A stretch of 64,000 nucleotides of DNA from Mucilaginibacter endophyticus. Lineage in GTDB: Bacteria > Bacteroidota > Bacteroidia > Sphingobacteriales > Sphingobacteriaceae. The stretch covers positions 682,001 to 746,000 of the forward strand of contig NZ_QPCG01000002.1 of the NCBI RefSeq assembly GCF_003351025.1. The letters run 5' to 3'. This document shows positions 45,045-53,664 of the stretch, one piece after another. The translations under genes were made by a program, and so were the position numbers. Position 1 is the first letter of the stretch; every line of letters begins with the position of its first letter. The notes under the pieces are model-generated. The model was not told the DNA's origin, searched no databases, and saw nothing but the letters and a program-made list of their open reading frames with translations.

Positions 45045-46403
45045 ATGATACTTAAAAAAGCTACCGTTTTAATTGTTGACGACGATCCGGACGTACTTAC
45101 CGCGGTTAAACTTTTGCTTAAACCCGAAGCCCGGGAAATCATCACCGAAAAGAATCCGGAAAACCTTAACTGGCTGCTGCAACGCAACGAGGTTGACCTG
45201 ATTTTGCTTGATATGAACTTTAACAGCGCCATTAACACCGGTAATGAGGGGCTATACTGGCTGCGTAAGGTAAAAGAATGGAAGCCGGATGTTTGCGTGA
45301 TCATGATAACGGCTTACGGCGATATTGATCTGGCTGTACGCTCGCTTAAAGAAGGCGCGAATGACTTTGTGGTAAAACCATGGCATAACGAAAAGCTGAT
45401 AAATACCATTAAAGACCTGCTTGATAAAAAAGAAGGCGGCGCAAAAACAACCAAAACACCGGTTAAAAGTACGGCAGGCGACACCTCGATACTTGGCGAG
45501 TCGGACGTGATGCAGGATATTTTTTATAAGGTTAATAAGATAGCCCCCACCGATGCTAATATCCTGATCCTTGGGGAGAATGGCACAGGTAAAGACTTAA
45601 TGGCGAAAGCCATTCATGAACGATCGCTCCGCGCGGATAAGCCTTTTGTTAAGGTAGATGTTGGCGCTCTGACAGATACATTATTTGAAAGCGAATTATT
45701 CGGCCATAAAAAGGGAGCCTTTACCGATGCCAGGGAAGACCGTATGGGCCGTTTTGAGGAAGCTCAGGGTGGTACTTTGTTTTTGGATGAGATTGGTAAC
45801 ATCAGCCTGCAACAGCAAGCTAAGCTGCTTACCATTTTGCAAAACCGCCAGGTAACCCGCCTCGGGACCAACAAGCCTGTTGATGTGGATATCAGGCTGA
45901 TCTGTGCCACCAACGTGCCGTTAAGTGAACTTGCCAACGAAAACAAATTCCGTAAGGATTTGATATATCGAATCAATACGGTTGAGATCAATATGCCACC
46001 GTTGCGCCGCCGTAATGAAGATATCGTGATTCTGGCGCGCCATTTTGCAAAATTGTACGCCAGCAAATACCTCAAACCGTCAATGGATTTTGATGCGGCG
46101 GCTATTAACAAGCTTAAGTCATACAATTTCCCTGGCAATGTACGTGAGTTGCAATATACTATTGAACGTGCCGTGATTATGGCTGACGACAGTACCTTGA
46201 GGCCCGACGATCTGATCTTTTCGATATTGGAAACATCCACAGAAAGCGTGGCTGACGCCGATAACATTCCGTTAAGCGCGCTGGAAAAGAACGCCATACT
46301 GCGCGTGATTGAGAAGCACAACGGTAATATTACCCGTGCCGCCAAAGAGCTTGGCCTCACCCGCACCGCCTTATACCGAAGATTAAGCAAATATGATATT
46401 TAA
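45045..46403 (+). CDS. NtrC-family sigma54-dependent response regulator
   Basis: 452-residue regulator with three parts: receiver (1-120) with acidic pocket D12-D14, phosphate-accepting D56, T89 and K111; AAA+ domain (about 150-385) with Walker A GENGTGKD (about 177-184), sigma54-contact loop GAFTDA (about 224-229, in place of the usual GAFTGA) and Walker B GGTLFLDE; and a Fis-type helix-turn-helix at the end (GNITRAAKELGLTRTALYRR). Such proteins, once phosphorylated, bind paired upstream sites and open sigma54 promoters. The four sigma54-like promoters with paired dyads in the transporter array are its likely targets. The kinase gene overlaps its end by 11 bp. Divergent orientation from the fusion-protein gene supports the functional link. 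Confidence 0.95.
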   Translation: MILKKATVLIVDDDPDVLTAVKLLLKPEAREIITEKNPENLNWLLQRNEVDLILLDMNFNSAINTGNEGLYWLRKVKEWKPDVCVIMITAYGDIDLAVRSLKEGANDFVVKPWHNEKLINTIKDLLDKKEGGAKTTKTPVKSTAGDTSILGESDVMQDIFYKVNKIAPTDANILILGENGTGKDLMAKAIHERSLRADKPFVKVDVGALTDTLFESELFGHKKGAFTDAREDRMGRFEEAQGGTLFLDEIGNISLQQQAKLLTILQNRQVTRLGTNKPVDVDIRLICATNVPLSELANENKFRKDLIYRINTVEINMPPLRRRNEDIVILARHFAKLYASKYLKPSMDFDAAAINKLKSYNFPGNVRELQYTIERAVIMADDSTLRPDDLIFSILETSTESVADADNIPLSALEKNAILRVIEKHNGNITRAAKELGLTRTALYRRLSKYDI

Positions 46404-47739
46404 CCGTTACGAATGGCGGCTTTTGCTGCGTGTATTTTTATTACTGCTTGTACTTACTGTTACGGCCTTTGTTATTGTAAACCTTGGTCAGTTGTTGTAT
46501 CTCGTGATCCTGCTGCCATTGGTTGCCTACTCGGTTGTAGACATGATCCGTTTTCAGAAAAAAGCGCAGGACGAGGTAAATCAATTTGTTGAATCGATCC
46601 ATTACCGCGATTTTTCCCGCCACTTTGACGTACGTAAAGCACCTAATGAGCTTAAGCCTCTGCGTAAAGGTTTTAATGATATCAACACCACATTTAAACT
46701 CATCAGTCGCGAACGCGAAACACAATACCATTATTTGCAAAAGATCCTTGAACTGGTTGATACCGGCATTTTATCATACGAAGAAGAAACCGGCGAAACC
46801 GGCTGGATCAATGAAGCTTTTAAAACCATTATTGGTGTACCTTATTTAAAAACAGTACACTCGCTCGAAAAACGGGAGCCATCATTATATGCCGAGCTCA
46901 TTAAACTTAAACCCGGCGACAGCAAAATCATCATCGTTACCCGCAACCAGCAGCAGGTTAAAATACTGGTAAATGCCAGCCTGATGCGCAGCGATGAGAA
47001 ACTGTACAAACTCATAGCTTTTCAAAACGTTAACGAGGCTTTAGACGAAACCGAGTCAAAAGCATGGTCAAAGCTGCTGAACGTAATGACGCACGAGATC
47101 ATGAACTCGGTAGCCCCAATTTCCTCTTTGGCCGATACACTCAAGAACCGCCTGCAAAGCCCTGACATTGCCGAAAGCCTGCCACACAGCGACCTGGAAG
47201 ATATTGAACTTGGCATTGATACCATCAAACGCCGCAGCGAAGGTCTGCTTAAATTTACCGAAAGCTATCGCAGCCTCAACAAGATCACCAAGCTTGATCT
47301 GAACAAGATCATGGTGCGTAACATATTTGAGAACCTAAATAGCCTGATGACGCCAACACTGGAGAAAAAGAACATTGAACTGGAGATCATCCTGCGCGAT
47401 CCGACACTTTCTATCGAAGCCGATATCAACCTGATTGAACAGGTAATGATCAACCTGCTCGTTAACGCCATTGAAGCGGTAAAAGACCGTGAAGAACCAC
47501 GTATTACGCTCACAGCCGAAATTCAGGGTGGCAAAACTTTTGTAAAAGTTATTGATAACGGTTTAGGCATGCCGCCTGAATTGCTTGATAAAATTTTTAT
47601 TCCTTTCTTTAGTACCCGTAAAACTGGTAGTGGTATTGGATTAAGCCTATGTAAACAGATCATGTTGTTGCATAAAGGCAATATCCAGGTACAATCAACC
47701 GAGGGTAAGGGATCAGCATTTGTTTTGTCTTTCGTATAA
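46393..47739 (+). CDS. Sensor histidine kinase, partner of the sigma54 regulator
   Basis: 448-residue membrane kinase. Two closely spaced N-terminal helices (about 12-50) with almost no loop leave little periplasmic sensor, so the signal probably comes from within or near the membrane. A HAMP/PAS-like stretch follows (about 60-215). The phospho-acceptor is H234 in THEIMNSVAP. The ATPase domain shows N-box NLLVNAIEAV, G1 DNGLGMP, F-box and G2 GSGIGLSLCKQI. ATG 46393 lies inside the end of the regulator gene (11-bp overlap), so the two are translationally coupled. Kinases with intramembrane sensing often work with FtsX-type transporters (known for BceAB systems); whether that applies here is inference. 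Confidence 0.93.
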   Translation: MIFNRYEWRLLLRVFLLLLVLTVTAFVIVNLGQLLYLVILLPLVAYSVVDMIRFQKKAQDEVNQFVESIHYRDFSRHFDVRKAPNELKPLRKGFNDINTTFKLISRERETQYHYLQKILELVDTGILSYEEETGETGWINEAFKTIIGVPYLKTVHSLEKREPSLYAELIKLKPGDSKIIIVTRNQQQVKILVNASLMRSDEKLYKLIAFQNVNEALDETESKAWSKLLNVMTHEIMNSVAPISSLADTLKNRLQSPDIAESLPHSDLEDIELGIDTIKRRSEGLLKFTESYRSLNKITKLDLNKIMVRNIFENLNSLMTPTLEKKNIELEIILRDPTLSIEADINLIEQVMINLLVNAIEAVKDREEPRITLTAEIQGGKTFVKVIDNGLGMPPELLDKIFIPFFSTRKTGSGIGLSLCKQIMLLHKGNIQVQSTEGKGSAFVLSFV

Positions 47740-47793
47740 CCCCCCAGTGTCCTAAAGGGAGAGCGTCTTCAACGTATTTTTATGACTTTACGA

Positions 47794-47826
47794 AAACTTA
47801 CGAAGTTTTAGAAACTTCGTAAGTTT
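47794..47826. repeat. Perfect 15-bp palindrome
   Basis: AAACTTACGAAGTTT (47794-47808) and AAACTTCGTAAGTTT (47812-47826) with a 3-nt loop, 54 bp after the kinase stop and 20 bp before the next gene. It is symmetrical and could act as a two-way transcript end or be a dispersed repeat; it is A/T-rich with no T-run. Confidence 0.85.
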
Positions 47827-47846
47827 GGTTCTACAACATCTGTTTC

Positions 47847-48380
47847 ATGGATTATAAAGGCAACATCCTTGCTATTTCCGGTAGCTTAAGATCTGGTTCA
47901 TCCAATCATAATATTTTGAGGTTTTTAGGTGGATTAGCTCCTGCTGATATCAATTATTGCATATATGATAGATTAGCAGATATCCCGCCATTTGATCCCG
48001 AATTGGATCATGATCACCCACCACAAGCAGTAGCAGAATTGCGAGGATTAATGAAAACAGCGTCAGGCATTATCATTTGTACGCCTGAGTACGCGTTCGG
48101 AGTTCCCGGGCAGCTAAAAAACATGTTGGATTGGATGGTTTCAAGCAGTTCGCTGGTTGATAAGCCCGTAGCATTGGTTACCGCGTCATCGGTTGGCAGT
48201 CACGCACATGCCGCGTTGCTTCTGACACTCGGAGCGCTTTCTGCGAAAGTAATTGACGGAGCTACTTTACTTATTCCCTTTATCAGGAGTAAAATTGATG
48301 CGAGCGGAAATATTACAGATCTGGAAACCGAAAACGCGTTGCGGAATGTAATGGAAGTGTTTTTGGGAGAGATACAATGA
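47847..48380 (+). CDS. NADPH-dependent FMN reductase family protein
   Basis: 177-residue flavodoxin-like oxidoreductase. The FMN phosphate loop is GSLRSGSSNHN (about 11-21), and the flavin-binding PEYAFGVPGQLKNMLDW segment (about 78-96) is typical of the NAD(P)H-FMN reductase/azoreductase-like family (chromate reductase, YieF type). Length is normal for the family. Cytoplasmic. The start ATG 47847 gives MDYKGNILAISGSLR, the usual beta-strand lead. It stands alone, downstream of the kinase but separated by a palindrome, and converges with the next gene with 6 bp between stop codons. Physiological substrate unknown. Confidence 0.9.
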   Translation: MDYKGNILAISGSLRSGSSNHNILRFLGGLAPADINYCIYDRLADIPPFDPELDHDHPPQAVAELRGLMKTASGIIICTPEYAFGVPGQLKNMLDWMVSSSSLVDKPVALVTASSVGSHAHAALLLTLGALSAKVIDGATLLIPFIRSKIDASGNITDLETENALRNVMEVFLGEIQ

Positions 48381-48386
48381 TGTAAA

Positions 48387-48800
48387 CTACCATTGATAGT
48401 CCTCAGTATATTCACCATCTAATCTATAGTCTCTAAGCTTCTGTTTTCTCAAAGTATCCATATCCAATTGCCAAATAGCTCCGCTCGCCGACCAAGGATC
48501 AATCAAAAGCTCCACCCTGGTATCGGACACCTGTCTAACTTTCTCTACCCAACACAGCTCGGGCCCATTTATTTCAAGTGCCCCAGTATCCTTTTTCCAT
48601 AAAATGCACCAGATTCCTCCTGCTAAGCACCAGTCTCCAGTCTTGCTTATCAATCCAAAAGAAGGGTCACCAGGAAGATAGCCGATATATAAACTTTCAT
48701 TTTTCTTTTTATCTACCAAATAAACTTCTTCATACTCATAACCAAGTAACAAATCCTCAGTTTCGTCAAGAATGCGCAGATTTAATTTTGATTGGATCAT
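48387..48800 (-). CDS. Unknown 137-residue protein
   Basis: Not recognised. It is a soluble, tryptophan-rich protein (at least eight W) without signal peptide or membrane helix, predicted mostly beta: short alternating segments such as CLAGGIWCILWKK and IDPWSASGAIWQLD. It follows the YceH-family gene after 6 bp on the same strand, so the two are probably one operon. The coding call rests on the length of the frame, close fit to both neighbours and ordinary codon use. It could be a small immunity-like or ligand-binding beta protein, but nothing proves it. Confidence 0.7.
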   Translation of the reverse strand: MIQSKLNLRILDETEDLLLGYEYEEVYLVDKKKNESLYIGYLPGDPSFGLISKTGDWCLAGGIWCILWKKDTGALEINGPELCWVEKVRQVSDTRVELLIDPWSASGAIWQLDMDTLRKQKLRDYRLDGEYTEDYQW

Positions 48801-48806
48801 ATAGAA

Positions 48807-49466
48807 CTACTCCACCCCTAACTCCTTCATTAACCTGCCTACCGTCTCTTTCAACTCTGCAATCTCCTGCTCTGCTTTAGCCAAACGGGCTTCAAGGGCC
48901 GATGAGGATACGCGGCCGGTTGGCTCATCAGCAAAATCATCATCGTTAAATTCAGGTGTACCACCTAATAAGTGAGCATATCTAACTTCTTTTTGGCCCG
49001 GACGTTTAGGCAGTTGCACTACATATGGCATTTCTCCTCCGGCCAATCTATCTAATACCTCCTGTACCTCCTCTATCGAATCAAACTCGTACATGCGGCC
49101 GCTGTTGGTATTCAGCTCACCAGGTGTTTGAGGTCCGCGAAGGATTAGCAGGCAAATCAGCGCTACTTCTGAAGGTATCACCGGAAAAACAATGGCAAAA
49201 TTGTGTTTATATTTTATGTTGCGGATTGAGCCACCGGTTGCGGTTGACATCAAACCACGTCTTTTCAATGAATTCAGTGCATTAATAACTGTGTCATCGT
49301 CATAATTAGAAACCGGCTTGCGCGATGTTTTCTGGTTACAGGCAGCCACCAGACCATTGAGGGTCATGGGGTAATAATCGGGCGTGGTTTTGGCTTTTTC
49401 CATTAAAGTACCAAGTACACGTAGTTCTTCGGCATCAAGTACGGGCAATGTTTGCGGTGAATCCAT
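48807..49466 (-). CDS. yceH: YceH-family (DUF480) protein
   Basis: Predicted 219-residue cytoplasmic protein of the YceH family: two winged-helix-like domains, as shown by LGTLMEKAKTTPDYYPMTLN (about 14-33), NQKTSRKPV and the LLILRGPQTPGELNTNSGRM segment (about 120-140), followed by a short C-terminal coiled coil (LEARLAKAEQEIAELKETV). The frame extends 22 codons upstream, but ATG 49466 (MDSPQTLPVL) is the family-like start. Function in bacteria is poorly defined; DNA binding is suspected from the fold. It is first of a two-gene operon and diverges from the hydrolase gene at 49578 with 111 bp between. Confidence 0.9.
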   Translation of the reverse strand: MDSPQTLPVLDAEELRVLGTLMEKAKTTPDYYPMTLNGLVAACNQKTSRKPVSNYDDDTVINALNSLKRRGLMSTATGGSIRNIKYKHNFAIVFPVIPSEVALICLLILRGPQTPGELNTNSGRMYEFDSIEEVQEVLDRLAGGEMPYVVQLPKRPGQKEVRYAHLLGGTPEFNDDDFADEPTGRVSSSALEARLAKAEQEIAELKETVGRLMKELGVE

Positions 49467-49577
49467 GGCTAAATATAAGCAGGTTTTTATAGCGTCAAAA
49501 AAAATTGCTAATTTTCTGAATGCTAAAATCATTAGGATTAAAATAATAGCATCAAAATAGTTTACTTTGCATTTCTA

Positions 49578-50387
49578 ATGTCTTTATTTATTACATCATT
49601 AAATTCGGGAAGTAATGGCAACTGCTATTACGTGGGGAACGATCAGGAGGCGATATTGGTTGATGTAGGCATTTCATGCCGCGAAACCGAAAAACGCATG
49701 GCCCGGCTTGGGCTATCCATGCAAAAGGTAAAAGCCATTTTTGTGTCGCATGAACATTCAGATCATATCCGCGGCATCCCGGTATTGGCAAAAAAATACC
49801 AGTTGCCCATTTATATTACTCCCGGAACATTGATGCACCTTAGCGGGATTGATAACCGCCTCATTCATCATCTTAAAGGGTTTGAAATTGTTAATATAGG
49901 GAGCCTGCAAGTAACATCTTTTCCGAAAGTACACGATGCATCCGAGCCGCATAGTTTCATGGTAAGCTGCAATGATGTTAAAGTGGGCGTATTTACCGAT
50001 CTTGGTATTGTATGCGATCAGTTGATCCGTTATTTTAGCCAATGCCACGCAGCTTTCCTGGAAGCCAATTATGATGATGATATGCTGGATAAAGGAGGCT
50101 ATCCTTATTATCTAAAACAACGTATCCGTGGTGGCAAAGGCCATTTATCAAATAAACAGGCACTGGGCTTATTTACAACACACCGCCCGCCGCACATGAC
50201 CCACCTGTTGCTTTCACACCTCTCTAAAAACAATAACGACCCCAAACTGGTGGAAGACCTGTTTACCAACTGCGCCGACGGGATTAATATTATCATAGCT
50301 TCAAGGCACGAGGAAACGCCTGTTTATTTTATCAGTAATATGGTTGCGCAGCATGAACCATTGGGCCAGCTTGGCCTTGGCTTTTAA
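49578..50387 (+). CDS. Metallo-beta-lactamase-fold hydrolase, WalJ/YycJ-like
   Basis: 269-residue cytoplasmic metal-dependent hydrolase. The N-terminus SLNSGSNGNCYYV (7-19) and metal motif H58-E-H-S-D62-H63 are hallmarks of the YycJ/WalJ group, related to exonucleases and ribonuclease Z. Further metal ligands are likely H134 region (KVHDASEPHS) and the C-terminal SRHEE. Length is normal. Its stop codon (50385-50387) directly abuts the stop codon of the convergent peptidase gene (50388), with no base between. A nuclease role is suggested by the family, not shown here. Confidence 0.88.
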   Translation: MSLFITSLNSGSNGNCYYVGNDQEAILVDVGISCRETEKRMARLGLSMQKVKAIFVSHEHSDHIRGIPVLAKKYQLPIYITPGTLMHLSGIDNRLIHHLKGFEIVNIGSLQVTSFPKVHDASEPHSFMVSCNDVKVGVFTDLGIVCDQLIRYFSQCHAAFLEANYDDDMLDKGGYPYYLKQRIRGGKGHLSNKQALGLFTTHRPPHMTHLLLSHLSKNNNDPKLVEDLFTNCADGINIIIASRHEETPVYFISNMVAQHEPLGQLGLGF

Positions 50388-51170
50388 TCAGGCAACATCG
50401 TCGTTTGCCAAATCTTGCGAAAACATCGTACTCAGCATTTCATAAAGCTCAGGGTGTTTATGCTTTAATTCATTTGGCTTTTGAAAAAAGTATTCAGAAA
50501 CGACTGCTAAAAATTCCGCCTCATTGGTGATAGCATAAGGATTAATATCCGAGCGGCCGGCTTCAATTTTGTGAATTTCCTGGTGGATCATTTTAAGCCA
50601 AGGCATCACATACTCATGGGCAAGCAAATTTTCAGGTACACCATCGGTAGCGCCATCAGATTTATCAAGCAGGTGTACAAACTCGTGGATAGCGGTATTT
50701 TCTTTCCCAGCAGATTTACTGAAACCTTTTGTTAAGGCGGCTCTCGACAAGATCATCTGCCCATTCATGTACCCGGATCCCACCATTCCTAAAATGCTCC
50801 GGTTTTCACCCTCAAACTGAAACTCATTATCAAAAGCATCAGGATACAGGATCACGTTAGTGAGGTTGCGATATTTCCAATCATTAAAACCAAATATTGG
50901 GATCACAGCACTTGCAGCTATCATTACTTTATCAGCATCGCCTACAGTTGTACCAATTCCTTCAATAGTTATATCCGATAAAAAACCGGTAACTTTCTGT
51001 TCAAACAGCTTTTTTTGTACATTGTCGAGGTGTTGATAATAAGGAATGTGCTGCTCTAAAAGCAGCTTATAATTAATCGCCGCAACGGGTACTTCATTCA
51101 CTACTTTCTTTTTATTCAGAAAAAAGAACACAGCCAGCGCGATAACGATCAGGACTATAACAGGGAACAT
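50388..51170 (-). CDS. MtfA-like zinc peptidase (M90 family)
   Basis: 260-residue protein with one N-terminal membrane helix (about 2-18, VIVLIVIALAVFFFL) and a zinc peptidase domain. The active site HEFVH lies near residue 160 (AIHEFVHLLDKSDG), as in MtfA, the peptidase that binds the glucose regulator Mlc in E. coli. The AFDNEFQFEG and SRAALTKGF stretches are also family-like. The membrane anchor is common in Bacteroidota members. It follows the DUF92 gene after 16 bp, same strand, so both are likely one operon. Zinc metallopeptidase activity is confident; target unknown. Confidence 0.9.
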   Translation of the reverse strand: MFPVIVLIVIALAVFFFLNKKKVVNEVPVAAINYKLLLEQHIPYYQHLDNVQKKLFEQKVTGFLSDITIEGIGTTVGDADKVMIAASAVIPIFGFNDWKYRNLTNVILYPDAFDNEFQFEGENRSILGMVGSGYMNGQMILSRAALTKGFSKSAGKENTAIHEFVHLLDKSDGATDGVPENLLAHEYVMPWLKMIHQEIHKIEAGRSDINPYAITNEAEFLAVVSEYFFQKPNELKHKHPELYEMLSTMFSQDLANDDVA

Positions 51171-51186
51171 TTATATATAGATTAAA

Positions 51187-51894
51187 TTACAAAACAAAGT
51201 AAAACAGCAACATAAACAAGGCGGCAATCAAAGTATTTAAAAAATTAACAGTATTGTTGTTGATTAAACCTTTTCTTTCCAATATAGCCCCTAAAACGGA
51301 ATCTGTGAGATTACCAAGCGTCCCGGCTATTACTATCCAGATGAGGTTTACAGTCCACCCCATTCCTATCGCATAAACAACAGCAATAACAGTAGAACCA
51401 ATTACGCCAATCAAAGTACCCTCAATGCTGATCACCCCATCAAGTCCGCGTGTATCCGGTTTTAGGGTTATAATGTTAAAGAAACGTTTGCCGTAAACCA
51501 TACCCAATTCCGATGAAAGCGTGTCTGCCGTTGCGGAAGCAAAACCGGCAGCCATCATCAATTGTAAAACAGGTGCATATGCAGGTAATACGAGGATCAT
51601 AATTCCGCATAAAGCAGCTGTGCCGGCATTAGCTAAAACCTGTGCGGCGGTTCTTCCACCTTTTTCAGCGGCATTGATATCCTCTTTAGTTTTACTTTGT
51701 ACCGACGTGGCTGCCGAGCCTAAAATGAAAAAAGTGGTCATCATGGCTAAGCCTGTAAAACCGGCTCCGGCAAATACCAATATGGCTACGGCGGCACCAG
51801 TCAAAGCAGCTATAACGGTCAGCTTACGGGCAGATATACTGTATACTACACCAGCTGCCAAAATAAGTGTTAACAAACCATAGCTTAACCACAT
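51187..51894 (-). CDS. DUF92 integral membrane protein
   Basis: 235-residue membrane protein, with about six helices and a conserved central ATADTLSSELGM stretch (about 120-131) followed by a G-rich SIEGTLIGVIGS. This is the DUF92/TIGR00297 family, which includes plant VTE6 phytyl-phosphate kinase; bacterial members are thought to be related prenyl or polyprenyl phosphate kinases. Length and helix count are normal. It starts at ATG 51894 and diverges from the methyltransferase gene with 59 bp between. The enzymatic role here is only by family. Confidence 0.85.
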   Translation of the reverse strand: MWLSYGLLTLILAAGVVYSISARKLTVIAALTGAAVAILVFAGAGFTGLAMMTTFFILGSAATSVQSKTKEDINAAEKGGRTAAQVLANAGTAALCGIMILVLPAYAPVLQLMMAAGFASATADTLSSELGMVYGKRFFNIITLKPDTRGLDGVISIEGTLIGVIGSTVIAVVYAIGMGWTVNLIWIVIAGTLGNLTDSVLGAILERKGLINNNTVNFLNTLIAALFMLLFYFVL

Positions 51895-51953
51895 AGTTTA
51901 CCAAAAGGATTTATTGCCGCTAATTTAAACTTTCAATTCATACTTTTGGACAC

Positions 51954-52643
51954 ATGAAAGATATACTGGGCCAGGCCATACATGATCATTACCATAACTT
52001 AACAAATCACAAGCTGTGGATCAATAATCAATATGGCCCGAAAGAAGAAATGCCAATTGACGTCTATTTCCGGGATGAGGACGACATGCCTGATATTGAA
52101 TGGCTGGCCATGAACGAATGCCGCGGAACGGTATTGGATATCGGCGCCGGAGCTGGTAGCCATGCTTTGGTATTACAGGAGCGGGGCTTTGATTGTGTAG
52201 CGCTTGATATATCGCCATTAGCCTGCGAAGTAATGAAAGAGCGGGGCGTAGCGAAAGTAGTTAAAGGAGATATTTTTATTTATGATGAACAAAAGTACGA
52301 CACCTTGCTCCTGCTTATGAATGGCATCGGCCTTACCGGAACGCTTGAGAATCTCAAAGTTTTTTTACAACATATTAAACTGCTGCTTAAACCCGGCGGC
52401 CAGATCCTATTCGACTCATCAGATATCGCATATCTCTACGAAGATGGCTTGCCCGAAAAAGGTTATTACGGTGAATTACTTTATCAATATCAATACAATC
52501 GTCAAAAAACCGACTGGTTCCATTGGCTGTATGTTGATGAAAAAACACTTGAACCCATTGTTGATGAAATGGGCTTTGACATGGAGGTGTTGCTGGAAGA
52601 TGAGTTTAAACAATACCTTGTCAGGCTAACGCTGAGCAAATAA
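51954..52643 (+). CDS. Class I SAM-dependent methyltransferase
   Basis: 229-residue cytoplasmic methyltransferase. The SAM-binding motif I is VLDIGAGAGSHAL (about 60-72), motif II acidic residue in CVALDISPLA (about 80-89), and a motif IV-like LLLMNGIGL (about 118-126). The C-terminal part binds substrate and is not recognisable. Residues 1-40 form a helical lid with a MPIDVYFRDEDDMP stretch. It stands as a single gene, 74 bp before the pirin gene. Substrate (small molecule most likely) unknown. Confidence 0.87.
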   Translation: MKDILGQAIHDHYHNLTNHKLWINNQYGPKEEMPIDVYFRDEDDMPDIEWLAMNECRGTVLDIGAGAGSHALVLQERGFDCVALDISPLACEVMKERGVAKVVKGDIFIYDEQKYDTLLLLMNGIGLTGTLENLKVFLQHIKLLLKPGGQILFDSSDIAYLYEDGLPEKGYYGELLYQYQYNRQKTDWFHWLYVDEKTLEPIVDEMGFDMEVLLEDEFKQYLVRLTLSK

Positions 52644-52717
52644 ACCATAGTAAATTTCTTTTGGGCTACCTGTATTGAATGGAGAATAAACTATTTTTAT
52701 TCCGATAATATCATCCC

Positions 52718-53572
52718 ATGAAAAAAGCCATCACCCATATCCTTGCAGGCCGTGAAAAAAAGATCACTGCCGAAGAAACCGTGCGCCAGCCACTACCCCA
52801 TAAAGATTTCAGGTTTGCAAATCCTTTTATCGTACTGCACCACATGGGGCCGGAAGTAATAGCCCCTGGTCAAACTTTACGGATTCACCCACATCCGCAT
52901 CGCGGTTTCAGTCCGTACACCATTATGCTACAGGGCGAAGGTTATCATAAGGATAATGCAGGCAATGACGAGATCATTAAAGCTGGTGATGTGCAATGGA
53001 TGTTTGCAGGCAAGGGGATTATGCACAGTGAAGGCCCAACAGCCGAATTATTGCAGCAAGGCGGTGTACAGGAGCTTATTCAGCTCTGGATCAACGCTCC
53101 GAAAAGTAAAAAGTGGGACGAGCCATTTTATCAATCAGCCAAAGCCAACCAATTGCCCAAAATACTTATCGGTGATGGCCTCGACTTTAGTTTAGCCAGC
53201 GGAGACTATGAGGGCAAAACCGGCCCAATCAAAAACTTCACACCAGTTATCTCAATAGTTGGTAAAATAGCATCAGGCAAAGAGGCAGATTTTAAAGCAA
53301 CGCCGGGTTACTGGGCATTACTTTATATTATAAATGGCACCGTTAATGTAAACGGGCAAACCATCGATCAACATAACCTCGTTGTGTTTGAAAAGGAAAA
53401 CGAAGATATTTCGGTGTTGGCTGAGGAAAACTCACAGGTATTATTCCTCTCGGCCGAACCTATTGATGAACCGGTATCCGCTAAAGATAACTTTGTGATG
53501 AACACGCCTGAAGAAATTGAACAGGCGCTTACCGATTATCAAAACGGTGTATTCGGCACGCTGAATTACTAA
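52718..53572 (+). CDS. Pirin family protein
   Basis: 284-residue cytoplasmic bicupin. The metal-binding HPHPHRGF motif (about 56-63), a later GKGIMHSE (about 103-110) with metal ligands H and E, and the second cupin ending in PEEIEQALTDYQNGVFG match the pirin family. Bacterial pirins include YhhW, a quercetin dioxygenase, and regulators of metabolic enzymes; which applies is unknown. N-terminus starts MKKAITHILAGREKKI, slightly different from the usual pirin start but with the right length. It may be co-transcribed with the following membrane protein gene, though 92 bp lie between them. Confidence 0.92.
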   Translation: MKKAITHILAGREKKITAEETVRQPLPHKDFRFANPFIVLHHMGPEVIAPGQTLRIHPHPHRGFSPYTIMLQGEGYHKDNAGNDEIIKAGDVQWMFAGKGIMHSEGPTAELLQQGGVQELIQLWINAPKSKKWDEPFYQSAKANQLPKILIGDGLDFSLASGDYEGKTGPIKNFTPVISIVGKIASGKEADFKATPGYWALLYIINGTVNVNGQTIDQHNLVVFEKENEDISVLAEENSQVLFLSAEPIDEPVSAKDNFVMNTPEEIEQALTDYQNGVFGTLNY

Positions 53573-53664
53573 ACATAATAACTTTTGGTTATCACAGATT
53601 GCGTTTTATGATGAAAATTAAGCGGTAATTCCATACACCTTTGTATCATTAAAACAAAGGAAAA

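Noticed and set aside
45764..46390. 208-residue minus-strand open frame
   Set aside because: Fully antisense to the AAA+ and DNA-binding parts of the regulator gene; the serine-rich translation has no domain or signal.
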